From NCBI RefSeq assembly GCF_001613105.1, contig NZ_BDBS01000059.1, positions 1 to 64,000 on the forward strand: DNA of 64,000 nucleotides, given 5' to 3'. Each line of letters opens with the position of its first letter. The stretch's first letter is position 1. The position numbers were made by a program, and so were the translations under genes. The notes below the pieces were generated by a model. That model was not told the origin of the DNA, did not search any database, and was given only the letters and a program-made list of their open reading frames with translations. Positions 14,820-23,314 of the stretch are shown here, piece after piece. The DNA is from Nocardia pseudobrasiliensis NBRC 108224 (GTDB lineage: Bacteria > Actinomycetota > Actinomycetes > Mycobacteriales > Mycobacteriaceae).

Positions 14820-15524
14820 ATGACCGACCAGATCTCGACGCGAATGCATACCTACCCGTTCGTTCCGTACCACCCGGAGCGCGTGGACCGGGCCGAAGGG
14901 CTCGCGCGCGGGCGGGCGCTGTTGCGCAAGCTCGACGCCCGCCGCAGCGTGCGATTCTTCGCGTCCGATCCGGTGCCGCGGGAGATGATCGAACTCGCCG
15001 TCGCCGCGGCCAATACCGCACCGTCGGGCGCGCATCATCAGCCGTGGAAATTCGTCGCCACCGACGACGCCGGGGTGAAATCCCGCATTCGTGAGGCCGC
15101 CGAGCACGAGGAACGAATCAATTACGAGGGCGGACGACTGCCCGAGGCGTGGCGGGAAGCGCTGGCGCCGTTGGAGACCACCTCCGACAAGTCCTATCTC
15201 GACGTGGTGCCGTGGCTGGTGGTGGTGTTCGCGGAGAAAAGCACCACACGCCCGGACGGATCGCTGCGCAAGAACTACTACGTCAACGAGAGCGTCGGCA
15301 TCGCCTGCGGGTTGTTCATCACCGCGCTGCACGAAATGGGTCTGGCGACGCTGACCCACACCCCGAATCCGATGGCCTTCCTCACCGAGATCCTCGAGCG
15401 CCCGGGCACCGAGCGGCCCTACATCCTGTTCCCGGTGGGTTATCCGTCCCCCGATTGCGAGGTGCCCGATCTGCGGCGCAAGCCGATGACCGAGGCGCTG
15501 GAGTACTTCCCGCCGCGCCCCTGA
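14820..15524 (+). CDS. Nitroreductase-family flavoprotein
   Basis: 234 residues. FMN-binding motif RRSVRFFASDPVPREMI near residue 40 and APSGAHHQPWKFV near residue 67 place it in the nitroreductase superfamily, closest in look to the iodotyrosine-deiodinase/BluB-like branch; the C-terminal FPVGYPSPDCEVPD is also typical. Would act as an FMN-dependent NAD(P)H oxidoreductase in the cytosol; substrate unknown. The divergent two-gene cluster ends 104 bp upstream and no partner gene is evident downstream. Confidence 0.8.
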   Translation: MTDQISTRMHTYPFVPYHPERVDRAEGLARGRALLRKLDARRSVRFFASDPVPREMIELAVAAANTAPSGAHHQPWKFVATDDAGVKSRIREAAEHEERINYEGGRLPEAWREALAPLETTSDKSYLDVVPWLVVVFAEKSTTRPDGSLRKNYYVNESVGIACGLFITALHEMGLATLTHTPNPMAFLTEILERPGTERPYILFPVGYPSPDCEVPDLRRKPMTEALEYFPPRP

Positions 15525-15566
15525 CCCTCGGGGGCACCGAAACCCTCGTCTTGAGACCGGCCGGTC

Positions 15567-16910
15567 GTGACGGAAGCCTTTCCTGCGGTGTCGGAAGGGT
15601 TTTCGGAAGAGGTTCGTGTGTTCACCCGCATCGGGTTTCGTTTTCTGGTCTGCTATCTCGGATTGTTCTGTCTGGTCGATCCGCAGATCTGCTTCACCTT
15701 CGTCGGCTGGCTGCGCGGCGTGCTGCCCGCGGACGCCAGCCTGTGGCTGGTGCGGCCGCTGTCGCCGATGGTCGAGTGGGTGGGCCGGAGCGTGTTCGGG
15801 GTGGACGCGGTGTTGCGGATCGACTCCGCCAGCGGGGATCAGCGGTTCCATTGGGTGCTGCTGTTCTGCGTCCTGACCGCGGCCGTGGTGGCCACGGCGG
15901 TGTGGTCGGTCCTGGATCGCCGCCGCGTCGAATACCGGCGGGCGACGGGGTGGTTCCTGCTGGCGCTGCGACTGCTGCTCGGTGCGCAGATGCTGTATTA
16001 CGGTGTGTCCAAGGTGATTCCGACGCAGATGCCCGCGCCGTCGCTGACCGCGATGCTGCTGCCCTACGGCAGCTTCACCCCGATGGGGGTGCTGTGGAAT
16101 CAGGTAGGCGCCTCCCAGCCGTACGAAATCCTGCTCGGCAGTGCGGAATTGGTCGCGGGCCTCCTGCTGTTCATACCGCGCACCGCGGTGGTGGGGGCGC
16201 TGTTGAGCCTGGTCAGCCTGGCGCAGGTGTTCGTGTTGAATCTGACTTTCGATGTGCCCGTGAAGATTCTGTCGGGGCATCTGCTGCTGACGTGCGTGGT
16301 CTTGCTCGCCCCGCACACGCGGCGGTTGGCCACGGTACTGGTCTCCGATCGCGATCCGGGGCCCGATACCGCGCCGCGTCCGGTGGAAGGCGCGCGGGCG
16401 CGACGGATCGCGGCGGTGGCGCAGGCGCTGATCGGGGTGTGGGTGCTGTCGGCGCTGATGCACACCGGATGGCAGATCTGGTCGGAAAGTGGTGGCGGGC
16501 GGGTGAAGCCGGAGCTGTACGGTATCTGGTCGGTGCGCGAATTCGTTCGCGACGGGCAGCCCGTGCCGCCGCTGGCGACCGATCGAACCCGTTGGCGGCG
16601 CGTGGTTTTCGATACGGCCGGATCGGTGACCTATCAGCGGATGGACGATTCGATGGTCGTGGCGATGGCGCAGACCGATCTCGACAAGGGGCGGCTGGAC
16701 ATCTTCGCGCTGCCCACCAGGGCGGGCTCCGCGCCGGATCGGGTGGGGTCGGCGCGACTGCGGTTCGAGCGGCCCGACCAGGATCTGTTGCGATTGGCGG
16801 GCGTCATGGACGGGCATGTGGTCTCGCTGACCCTGGATCGGACCGCTCCGGAGTCACTTCCCCTGCGCGGCACCGGATTCCACTGGTCGCAGGAGTATCA
16901 GAACAAGTGA
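15567..16910 (+). CDS. DoxX-like integral membrane protein
   Basis: 447 residues. An early hydrophobic block (RFLVCYLGLFCLVDPQICF), further helices to about residue 265, then a long extracytoplasmic C-terminal domain after one more helix (AVAQALIGVWVLSALMH). The central section (LRLLLGAQMLYYGVSKVIP, ILLGSAELVAGLLLFIP) has the DoxX pattern of paired helices. Such proteins have been linked to thiol/quinone redox in mycobacteria, but function here is open. GTG 15567 is used; GTG 15618, which starts VFTRIGFRF closer to the first helix, is equally plausible. Confidence 0.6.
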   Translation: MTEAFPAVSEGFSEEVRVFTRIGFRFLVCYLGLFCLVDPQICFTFVGWLRGVLPADASLWLVRPLSPMVEWVGRSVFGVDAVLRIDSASGDQRFHWVLLFCVLTAAVVATAVWSVLDRRRVEYRRATGWFLLALRLLLGAQMLYYGVSKVIPTQMPAPSLTAMLLPYGSFTPMGVLWNQVGASQPYEILLGSAELVAGLLLFIPRTAVVGALLSLVSLAQVFVLNLTFDVPVKILSGHLLLTCVVLLAPHTRRLATVLVSDRDPGPDTAPRPVEGARARRIAAVAQALIGVWVLSALMHTGWQIWSESGGGRVKPELYGIWSVREFVRDGQPVPPLATDRTRWRRVVFDTAGSVTYQRMDDSMVVAMAQTDLDKGRLDIFALPTRAGSAPDRVGSARLRFERPDQDLLRLAGVMDGHVVSLTLDRTAPESLPLRGTGFHWSQEYQNK

Positions 16911-16911
16911 G

Positions 16912-17565
16912 TCAGCGGCGGATCACGCCGTGCTGGTGGGCGTAGACGACGGCGTGGATGCGGTCGCGCACACCGAGTTTGGCGAGAATGCGGGAGACGT
17001 GGGTTTTGACCGTCTCCTCGCCCACGCCGAGCGCGGCCGCGATCTCGCTGTTGCTCGCGGCGTCGGCCAGGAGCAACAGCACCTCGTGCTCGCGGGCGGT
17101 GAGGGTGGCCAGCTCCGGCGGTGGCGGAGCCGGGGTGAGGGTGCCCGCCAAGCGCGCGGCCAGGCGGCGGGTCATCGAGGGATCGATGACCGCGTCCCCG
17201 CGCGCGGCCACCCGGATCGCGGCGACCAGCTCCTCCGGCGGCAGGGATTTCAACAGGAAACCGCTGGCCCCGGCCGCGAGGGCGCGGGCCAGGCTCGCCT
17301 CGCTGTCGTAGGTGGTCAGTACCAGGACGCGGGTGCCGCCCGCGGCCACGATCGCCTCGGTGGCGGCCAGGCCGTCGAGTTTGGGCATGCGCACATCCAG
17401 AATCGCGACATCCGGTCGCAGCCGGGCGGTTTCGACGATCGCGGCGCGGCCGTCGCCCACATCGGCAACGCAGTCCAGCTCGGGATGCGCGGCCACCACC
17501 GCGCGCAGTCCGGATCGGAACATGGCGTGGTCGTCGGCGATGAGTACGCGGATCGGTGCGGTCAT
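16912..17565 (-). CDS. NarL/FixJ-family response regulator
   Basis: 217 residues. Receiver domain 1-120 with acidic pocket (LIADDHAMFRSGL), phospho-acceptor Asp in VAILDVRMPKLDGLAA, and Lys in FLLKSLPPEEL. LuxR-type helix-turn-helix at about 150-215 (LTAREHEVLLLLADAASNSEIA, GEETVKTHVSRILAKLGVRDRI). Starts inside the end of its kinase gene (4-bp overlap), so the two are coupled. DNA target unknown. Confidence 0.9.
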   Translation of the reverse strand: MTAPIRVLIADDHAMFRSGLRAVVAAHPELDCVADVGDGRAAIVETARLRPDVAILDVRMPKLDGLAATEAIVAAGGTRVLVLTTYDSEASLARALAAGASGFLLKSLPPEELVAAIRVAARGDAVIDPSMTRRLAARLAGTLTPAPPPPELATLTAREHEVLLLLADAASNSEIAAALGVGEETVKTHVSRILAKLGVRDRIHAVVYAHQHGVIRR

Positions 17566-18818
17566 GGTTCTCCGATCGACAGGGTGACCGCGATATGCCA
17601 GCGCTGGTCGTGGTCGACGTGGTATTCGACTGTGCCGTCGAATAATTCGGCACGGCGGCGGATGCCGTCGAGCCCGCGGTGCACGACGTCGTGGTGATCG
17701 CCCCGGGCGGCGACGGGATTGGACTGGGCGATGCGCAGGCGACGGGAGTCACCGCCCACGCGCAGAGCGGCGGTCCCGTCGCCGTGGCGCAGGGCGTTGG
17801 TGAGCAGTTCCTGCACGATGCGAAATACGGTGACGTCCAACGACTGTGGCAGCGGCGGGGCCGTCGTCGTATCGAGATCGATGTCCAGTCCGGCGGCGCG
17901 GACGGATTCGACCAGGGCCTCGATATCGGCCAGGCCGGGTTGGCGGGACCCGGCGTCGTCGCGACCGTGCAGCAGATCCAGTTGGCGGCGCAGATCGACC
18001 ATGGCCGCGCGGCTGGCGGCCTCGACCGAGGTCAACGAGTCGGCCGCGGGACCGTCGCCGGGCGGCAGAGCCAGACGGGCCGCGCCCGCGTGGATGCCGA
18101 TGGCCGCGACGTGATGGGAGATGACGTCGTGCAGGTCGCGGGCGATGGCCTCGCGTTCGTCGGCCAGGGCCAGATCCAGGGCGGCGCGCTGTTCCTGGCG
18201 TCGAAGTCGTTCGCGCTGTTCGAGTTCGGCGATATAGGCTCCGCGCGCGGCGGTGTAGCGGCCGACCATCCACGGCACCAGACCCGCCGAGACGGCCTGG
18301 GTGGCCAGCAGTCGCCAATCGCGCGCGGCCGGGGCCACCACGATCAGACTCGACAGTGACGCGCCCGCGCCCAGCAGCGGCACGGTCACCAGTGACGCCC
18401 GCAGCGACAGCCACGCCCCGGCCCGGTAACCCGCGACCAGGAATCCGACATCGGCGATGCGCGCGGGCAGCCCGTAGTGATGCAGCAGCCAGCATTCGGC
18501 GACCCGCACCGCGACATGGGCGAGCGCCACGGCCGCGGCGGTGGCGGGTGGGGCGGCCAGGGCCAGATCGGCGGCGATGATCGCGACGGTGAGCGCGATC
18601 GCGGTGACGGGTGCGCTGCCGTAGAGGCCGGTGATGGTGAACACGAGCGTGTCGACCGTCGCCGCCGCGACGGCCACCAGCAACGATTGCCGCGCCAGCG
18701 AGCGGCGCACCGTGCCGGGTTCGCGTCCGGCGGCGAAGGTGCGCAGTGAGGCGAGCTCACGCCGCCGCGCCCATGCCCGCATCCTGTTCCACCGCACGAA
18801 TGGCGACGATACCGGCAC
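17562..18818 (-). CDS. DesK/NarX-type sensor histidine kinase
   Basis: 418 residues. Four to six membrane helices lie between about residues 45 and 180, a short coiled linker follows (IAELEQRERLRRQEQRAAL), then the HisKA_3 phospho-His motif EREAIARDLHDVISHHVAAI near residue 230 and an HATPase domain with N-box VQELLTNALRHG. The G1 segment is weak: the usual DxGxG is not seen (RIAQSNPVAARGDHHD) but HRGLDGIRRRAELFDG serves as G2. Phosphorylates the regulator encoded immediately downstream. With no large extracytoplasmic domain, it probably senses the membrane itself. It diverges from the hydroxylase gene at 18934, a possible target. Confidence 0.88.
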   Translation of the reverse strand: MPVSSPFVRWNRMRAWARRRELASLRTFAAGREPGTVRRSLARQSLLVAVAAATVDTLVFTITGLYGSAPVTAIALTVAIIAADLALAAPPATAAAVALAHVAVRVAECWLLHHYGLPARIADVGFLVAGYRAGAWLSLRASLVTVPLLGAGASLSSLIVVAPAARDWRLLATQAVSAGLVPWMVGRYTAARGAYIAELEQRERLRRQEQRAALDLALADEREAIARDLHDVISHHVAAIGIHAGAARLALPPGDGPAADSLTSVEAASRAAMVDLRRQLDLLHGRDDAGSRQPGLADIEALVESVRAAGLDIDLDTTTAPPLPQSLDVTVFRIVQELLTNALRHGDGTAALRVGGDSRRLRIAQSNPVAARGDHHDVVHRGLDGIRRRAELFDGTVEYHVDHDQRWHIAVTLSIGEP

Positions 18819-18933
18819 CCGGCCGCGTCGCCGTCCCTCGCACGGGGGAGCCGCAATCCCTCGCCGGCGCGATGTTTCGGCCGGTCAGCGCCGATACGGT
18901 CGGTGCGAAAGGTTCGGACGAAGGAGTGAGGCG

Positions 18934-19812
18934 ATGAACGCGGATCTGGCGCTGTACGCGGTGCCCGCGTTCGCGGTGTTGATGTTCGTCGAATGGCTCG
19001 ACGCACGACGCGACCGGGACCATGCCGCCACCGGCATCTCCCGCCGCGACACCGCGACCAACTGGATCACCTACGGGCTGGGGCAACTGAGCAAACCGCT
19101 GCTGCAGTACGTGCTGCCGTTCTCCACGATCGTGGTGGCGGCCTCGCTGACGCCGCTGCATCTGCCCGCGAATCAGTGGTGGGTGTGGGCGATCGGGCTG
19201 GTGGTCACCGATTTCTGCTACTACTGGGCGCATCGGGCCGATCATCGGATCCGGTTGCTGTGGACCGCGCACAGCGTGCATCACTCGAGCACGTATTTCA
19301 ATCTGTCCACCGCGATCCGGCTGCCGTGGCTCAATCCGATCGCCTCGATCGTACGCAGCCTGGCGTGGGTGCCCGCGGCGCTGCTCGGTTTCCCGGCGTG
19401 GGTGATCTTCCTGCTGATCACCCTCGGACTGCTGTATCAGTTCCCGATCCACACCCAACGCGTCGGAACCCTCTGGGCCCCAATCGAATTCCTGTTCAAC
19501 ACCCCGGCCCACCATCGGGTGCACCACGGGTCGAACACGCCCTACATCGACCGCAACTACGGCGGGGTGTTCATCATCTGGGATCGGATGTTCGGCAGTT
19601 TCGCCGCCGAGAGCGAACCCATTCGCTACGCGCTGACCCACAATATCGGCACCGAGAATCCGGTGAAGGTGAACTACCACGAGTTCGCCGCCATGATCCG
19701 CGATGTGCGCCACGCCCGCAGCTGGAAGGGGCGGCTGGGGTACGTCTTCGGCCCGCCCGGCTGGAGCGAGCGCGCCGAGGCCGCACCGGTGCCCACACCA
19801 GCCGCGGTGTGA
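18934..19812 (+). CDS. Sterol desaturase/fatty acid hydroxylase family membrane enzyme
   Basis: 292 residues. Di-iron membrane oxygenase family with the three His clusters HRADH, HSVHH and HHRVHH set among hydrophobic helices. ATG 18934 follows AAGGAGTGAG at a good distance. It would hydroxylate or desaturate a lipid substrate at the membrane; which lipid is unknown. It diverges from a membrane-sensing two-component system 115 bp away, so the pair could adjust lipid composition (inference). Confidence 0.85.
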   Translation: MNADLALYAVPAFAVLMFVEWLDARRDRDHAATGISRRDTATNWITYGLGQLSKPLLQYVLPFSTIVVAASLTPLHLPANQWWVWAIGLVVTDFCYYWAHRADHRIRLLWTAHSVHHSSTYFNLSTAIRLPWLNPIASIVRSLAWVPAALLGFPAWVIFLLITLGLLYQFPIHTQRVGTLWAPIEFLFNTPAHHRVHHGSNTPYIDRNYGGVFIIWDRMFGSFAAESEPIRYALTHNIGTENPVKVNYHEFAAMIRDVRHARSWKGRLGYVFGPPGWSERAEAAPVPTPAAV

Positions 19813-19932
19813 TCGGAAGCGAATCGCGGCCGCCGGGTGTCGAATCGAGGTGGCGACGCCACACGCCGGTCGGCCGTGAGCACGACGGGCTGCCCACGCG
19901 GGCGGTGGACGGGCTGTGTCGGGAGGTGATGG

Positions 19933-20805
19933 TCAGCGGGCGCGCAGACCCTCGAAGATGCGGGCGAAGGATTCGGGCCCGTGCCCGTCGGCGACCTGGC
20001 CGTCGATCAGGGCCTTGACCTGGCCGATGATCGTCGTGGGGACACCGGCGTCGTGGCTGGCGCGGGTGATGGCGTCGAGGGCGGATTTGTTGAAGTCCAG
20101 GCTCTGGGTTTCGGCGGTGTAGTCGCCGCTGTCGATGAAGGCGGCGTGGCCGGGCAGGCCGGTGGCCATGGCCTGAATCCACGGGGTGGCGCGGGCGGCG
20201 AACGATCGCGCGCTCACCCCGGCCGAGGCCACCATCGCCGCGCCGTGCGCGAATCCGGTGAACATCACGTACATCGCCGACAGCAGGGCGAAGTCGTAGA
20301 GCGAGGCCAGGCCCGGATCCTCGCCGAAATAGTCTGCGACGCCGAACAATTCGAGCATATCGCGATGTTCGTCGATGACGGACCGCGAGCCGGAGTACAG
20401 GACCGAGGAACCCGGCTGCCCGATCATCGCGGGTACGGCCATGATGCCGCCGTCGAGATAGTCGATACCGTGCGCGGCGGCCCATTCGGCCAATTCGCGC
20501 GCCTCGTCGGGTGCGGTGCTGGTCAGGTTGATCAGCTGCCGACCGCGCAGTTTGTCGGCGACCGGATCGAGGGTCTCGTGCACCGAGGCGTGGCCCAGCA
20601 GGACCGCGACGATCGGTCCCGGACCGGCGATGGCGTCGGCCGGAGCGGGCGCGGAGACCGCGCCCGCGGCGACCAGCTCGTCGTCGCGGCCGGGGGTGCG
20701 GTTCCATACGGTGACCCGATGGCCGCCGGAGATCAGCGCCGCGGCAAGGGCCCTGCCCATCGCGCCCAGACCGAGCAGCGTCACGGGGGTGGAGGTGGAT
20801 TGCAT
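19933..20805 (-). CDS. NAD(P)-dependent oxidoreductase, imine reductase/beta-hydroxyacid dehydrogenase fold
   Basis: 290 residues. Rossmann motif LLGLGAMGRALAAALISGG at residues 10-28, then NRT for NADP(H) preference, NLTSTAPDEARELAEWA, and a helical C-terminal dimer domain. The helix normally carrying the catalytic Lys of hydroxyacid dehydrogenases reads YDFALLSAMYVMFTGF with no Lys, which is the imine-reductase-type variation. Substrate unknown. It is transcribed away from the HxlR regulator at 20947, with a perfect inverted repeat between them, so it is probably that regulator's target. Confidence 0.82.
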   Translation of the reverse strand: MQSTSTPVTLLGLGAMGRALAAALISGGHRVTVWNRTPGRDDELVAAGAVSAPAPADAIAGPGPIVAVLLGHASVHETLDPVADKLRGRQLINLTSTAPDEARELAEWAAAHGIDYLDGGIMAVPAMIGQPGSSVLYSGSRSVIDEHRDMLELFGVADYFGEDPGLASLYDFALLSAMYVMFTGFAHGAAMVASAGVSARSFAARATPWIQAMATGLPGHAAFIDSGDYTAETQSLDFNKSALDAITRASHDAGVPTTIIGQVKALIDGQVADGHGPESFARIFEGLRAR

Positions 20806-20883
20806 TGTGGGGCAACTCCTTACGAGAGGATTGTTCGTTTCCGGCGCGCCACAGTCATATTTCCCCGTATTGCCGATACCGCC

Positions 20884-20910
20884 AAGTACCTACTAATTTG
20901 TGAGGTACTT
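20884..20910. promoter_or_regulatory. Probable HxlR operator
   Basis: Perfect inverted repeat AAGTACCT (20884-20891) - 11 nt - AGGTACTT (20903-20910) in the 141-bp divergent intergenic region between the oxidoreductase and HxlR genes. Half-site centres are 19 nt apart, about two helical turns, as expected for a dimeric winged-helix regulator. The spacer is AT-rich (ACTAATTTGTG), unlike the surrounding sequence. Confidence 0.75.
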
Positions 20911-20946
20911 ACCTGAATGTGTGTATCGAGGTAGCGGAGCCGAGCC

Positions 20947-21300
20947 ATGGGCGAGAAGAGATGCGGGCCATATTTCTGCGGGATCGACGCGGCGATGGAT
21001 GTGGTCGGCGGCAAATGGAAGTCGCTGATCCTGTGGGAGCTCGACACCAACGGCACCAGCCGCTTCGGTGAACTGCGTCGCGCGCTGACCGGGGTGTCGG
21101 AGAAGATGCTCATTCAGCAGCTGCGCGAACTCGAGGAGGACGGCATCGTGCACCGCGAGGTGTACCGGGAGGTGCCGCCGCGGGTGGAGTACTCGCTGAC
21201 CGAGGACGGCCGGGCCCTCAACATCGCGCTCGAACCGCTGGGCCTGTGGGGCCAGAAGCGCATTACGCGCATCGGTGCGCCGCGGGTGCACGCGAGCTGA
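20947..21300 (+). CDS. HxlR-family transcriptional regulator
   Basis: 117 residues. Winged-helix HxlR domain: GIDAAMDVVGGKWKSLILWELD, FGELRRALTGVSEKMLIQQLRELEEDGIVHREV, PPRVEYSLTEDGRAL. One N-terminal Cys (C7) and another at C13 could sense electrophiles, as in HxlR-type sensors, but this is inference. The protein most likely binds the inverted repeat at 20884-20910 and controls itself and the divergent oxidoreductase. Confidence 0.88.
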   Translation: MGEKRCGPYFCGIDAAMDVVGGKWKSLILWELDTNGTSRFGELRRALTGVSEKMLIQQLRELEEDGIVHREVYREVPPRVEYSLTEDGRALNIALEPLGLWGQKRITRIGAPRVHAS

Positions 21301-21339
21301 TCGAGCGGGCGCGCACCGGCGGGTGGTAGGAAAGACTAC

Positions 21340-22692
21340 GTGTCTGTATCCGGTGACAAGATCGAGAAGTCGCTCGCGGTCTCGGAGGTGGTGGAGCTGG
21401 TCAGCACGCTGATCCGCTTCGACACCTCCAACACGGGCGAGTTGGAAACCACCAAGGGCGAGCGCGAATGCGCGCAGTGGGTGGCCGACCAGTTGCATCA
21501 GGCCGGTTACACCACCGAATACGTGGAATCGGGTGCGCCCGGTCGCGGCAATGTCTTCGCCCGGCTGCCCGGCGCCGATTCCAGTCGCGGCGCGCTGATG
21601 ATCCACGGCCATCTGGACGTGGTGCCCGCGGAGGCCTCGGACTGGAGTGTGCACCCGTTCTCCGGTGCGGTGCGCGACGGTTATGTGTGGGGCCGCGGCG
21701 CGATCGATATGAAGGATATGGTCGGGATGATGCTGGCGGTGGCGCGCCAGTTCAAGATCGAGGGCACGGTGCCGCCGCGCGATCTGGTGTTCGCGTTCCT
21801 GGCCGATGAGGAGAACGGCGGCCGGTGGGGTTCACAGTGGTTGGCCGAACATCGCCCGGATCTGTTCGAGGGCGTCACCGAGGCGGTCGGTGAGGTCGGC
21901 GGCTTCTCGCTGACGGTCCCGCGCCGCGACGGCGGCGAGCGACGGCTGTATCTGGTGGAGACCGCGGAGAAGGGTTTGGCGTGGATGCGGTTGCGCGCCA
22001 AGGCCCGCGCCGGACACGGCTCGTTCGTGCACGAGGACAACGCGGTCACCATTCTGGCCCAGGCCGTGGCGCGGCTGGGCACCCACACCTTCCCGCTGGT
22101 GATCTCCGATTCGGTGGCCGAATTCCTGGCTGCGGTCGGCGAGGAGACCGGTATCGACTTCGATCCGCACGGTCCGGATATCGAAGGTCAGCTCGCCAAA
22201 CTGGGCACCATCTCCCGCATCATCGGCGCGACGCTGCGCGATACCGCGAATCCGACCATGCTGCAGGCGGGTTACAAGGCCAATGTGATTCCGCAGACCG
22301 CCGAGGCGGTGGTGGACTGCCGCGTGCTGCCCGGTCGGCAGGCCGCGTTCGAGCGCGAGGTGGACGAGCTGATCGGCCCGAATGTGGAGCGGGAGTGGAT
22401 CACTCACCTGGACTCCTATGAGACCACCTTCGACGGACATCTGGTCGACGCGATGAACGACGCGATCCTCGCCCACGATCCCGACGGCCGTACGGTGCCC
22501 TACATGCTCTCCGGCGGCACCGACGCGAAGGCGTTCGCCAAGTTGGGGATTCGCTGCTTCGGTTTCGCGCCGCTGCGGCTGCCGCCCGACCTGGACTTCT
22601 CGGCGCTGTTCCACGGTGTGGACGAACGGGTTCCGGTCGACGCGCTGGAATTCGGCACCCGGGTCCTGGAGCATTTTCTACTGCACAGCTGA
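21340..22692 (+). CDS. M20-family metallopeptidase (DapE2/Rv2141c-like)
   Basis: 450 residues from GTG 21340. Zinc ligands of the di-zinc site: H in MIHGHLDVVPA, D in RGAIDMKDM, E in LADEENGG; a dimerisation domain occupies about 200-320. M20 enzymes release terminal amino acids or deacylate N-acyl amino acids; the exact substrate is unknown. In M. tuberculosis Rv2141c lies beside the YbhB-like Rv2140c, the same pairing as here (25 nt between genes), so co-transcription is likely. Confidence 0.85.
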   Translation: MSVSGDKIEKSLAVSEVVELVSTLIRFDTSNTGELETTKGERECAQWVADQLHQAGYTTEYVESGAPGRGNVFARLPGADSSRGALMIHGHLDVVPAEASDWSVHPFSGAVRDGYVWGRGAIDMKDMVGMMLAVARQFKIEGTVPPRDLVFAFLADEENGGRWGSQWLAEHRPDLFEGVTEAVGEVGGFSLTVPRRDGGERRLYLVETAEKGLAWMRLRAKARAGHGSFVHEDNAVTILAQAVARLGTHTFPLVISDSVAEFLAAVGEETGIDFDPHGPDIEGQLAKLGTISRIIGATLRDTANPTMLQAGYKANVIPQTAEAVVDCRVLPGRQAAFEREVDELIGPNVEREWITHLDSYETTFDGHLVDAMNDAILAHDPDGRTVPYMLSGGTDAKAFAKLGIRCFGFAPLRLPPDLDFSALFHGVDERVPVDALEFGTRVLEHFLLHS

Positions 22693-22717
22693 CGACTCAG
22701 AAAGGACGGCCACACCC

Positions 22718-23254
22718 GTGCCCGACTACTCCTACAACCCGTATGCGGCGCTGCCGCAGCTGCCCACCTTCACCCTGACATCCTCGGATGTCACCGACGG
22801 GCAGCCCTTCGGCAATGATCAGGTCTCCGGTGTGTTCGGCGCCGGCGGTAAGGATGTGTCTCCGCAGCTGTCGTGGTCGGGATTCCCGGCCGAGACGAAG
22901 AGTTTCGCGGTGAGCGTGTACGACCCGGACGCGCCGACCGCGTCGGGGTTCTGGCACTGGGCCGTCGCCGATATTCCGGTTGCTACCACCTCGCTGCCCA
23001 GCGGCGCGGGTAGCGAGGGCGGTTCGCTGCCCGCGGGCGCGATCCAGTTGCGCAACGACGGCGGATTCGCCGGATTCGTCGGGGCCGGGCCGCCCGCGGG
23101 GCACGGATATCACCGGTACTTCATCGCCGTGCACGCGGTGGATGTGGAATCGCTGGGCATCGGGGCGGATTCGAGTCCGGCGTTCCTCGGATTCAATCTG
23201 TTCTCGCACGCGATCGCGCGGGCGGTCGTGGTGGCGACCCACGAGCAGAAGTAG
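22718..23254 (+). CDS. YbhB/YbcL (PEBP-like) protein, Rv2140c/TB18.6-like
   Basis: 178 residues from GTG 22718, preceded by GAAAGGA. Phosphatidylethanolamine-binding-protein fold: DVSPQLSWSGFP, SVYDPDAPTASGFWHWAVADIP (the DPDAP and HW ligand-site motifs), GPPAGHGYHRYFIAVHAVD. The cytosolic family binds small anionic lipids or ligands; the bacterial role is unclear. Second gene after the M20 peptidase and followed by a strong terminator. Confidence 0.88.
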   Translation: MPDYSYNPYAALPQLPTFTLTSSDVTDGQPFGNDQVSGVFGAGGKDVSPQLSWSGFPAETKSFAVSVYDPDAPTASGFWHWAVADIPVATTSLPSGAGSEGGSLPAGAIQLRNDGGFAGFVGAGPPAGHGYHRYFIAVHAVDVESLGIGADSSPAFLGFNLFSHAIARAVVVATHEQK

Positions 23255-23269
23255 CCGCCGAAACGATTC

Positions 23270-23306
23270 GGGGCCCGGGTGTGAATGCCCGGGCCCCAAG
23301 TATTTT
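23270..23306 (+). terminator. Strong hairpin terminator after the YbhB gene
   Basis: GGGGCCCGGG (23270-23279), 8-nt loop, CCCGGGCCCC (23288-23297), a perfect 10-bp stem, followed by AAGTATTTT. It sits between convergent genes and may stop transcripts from both sides. Confidence 0.85.
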
Positions 23307-23314
23307 CGCGTCGA

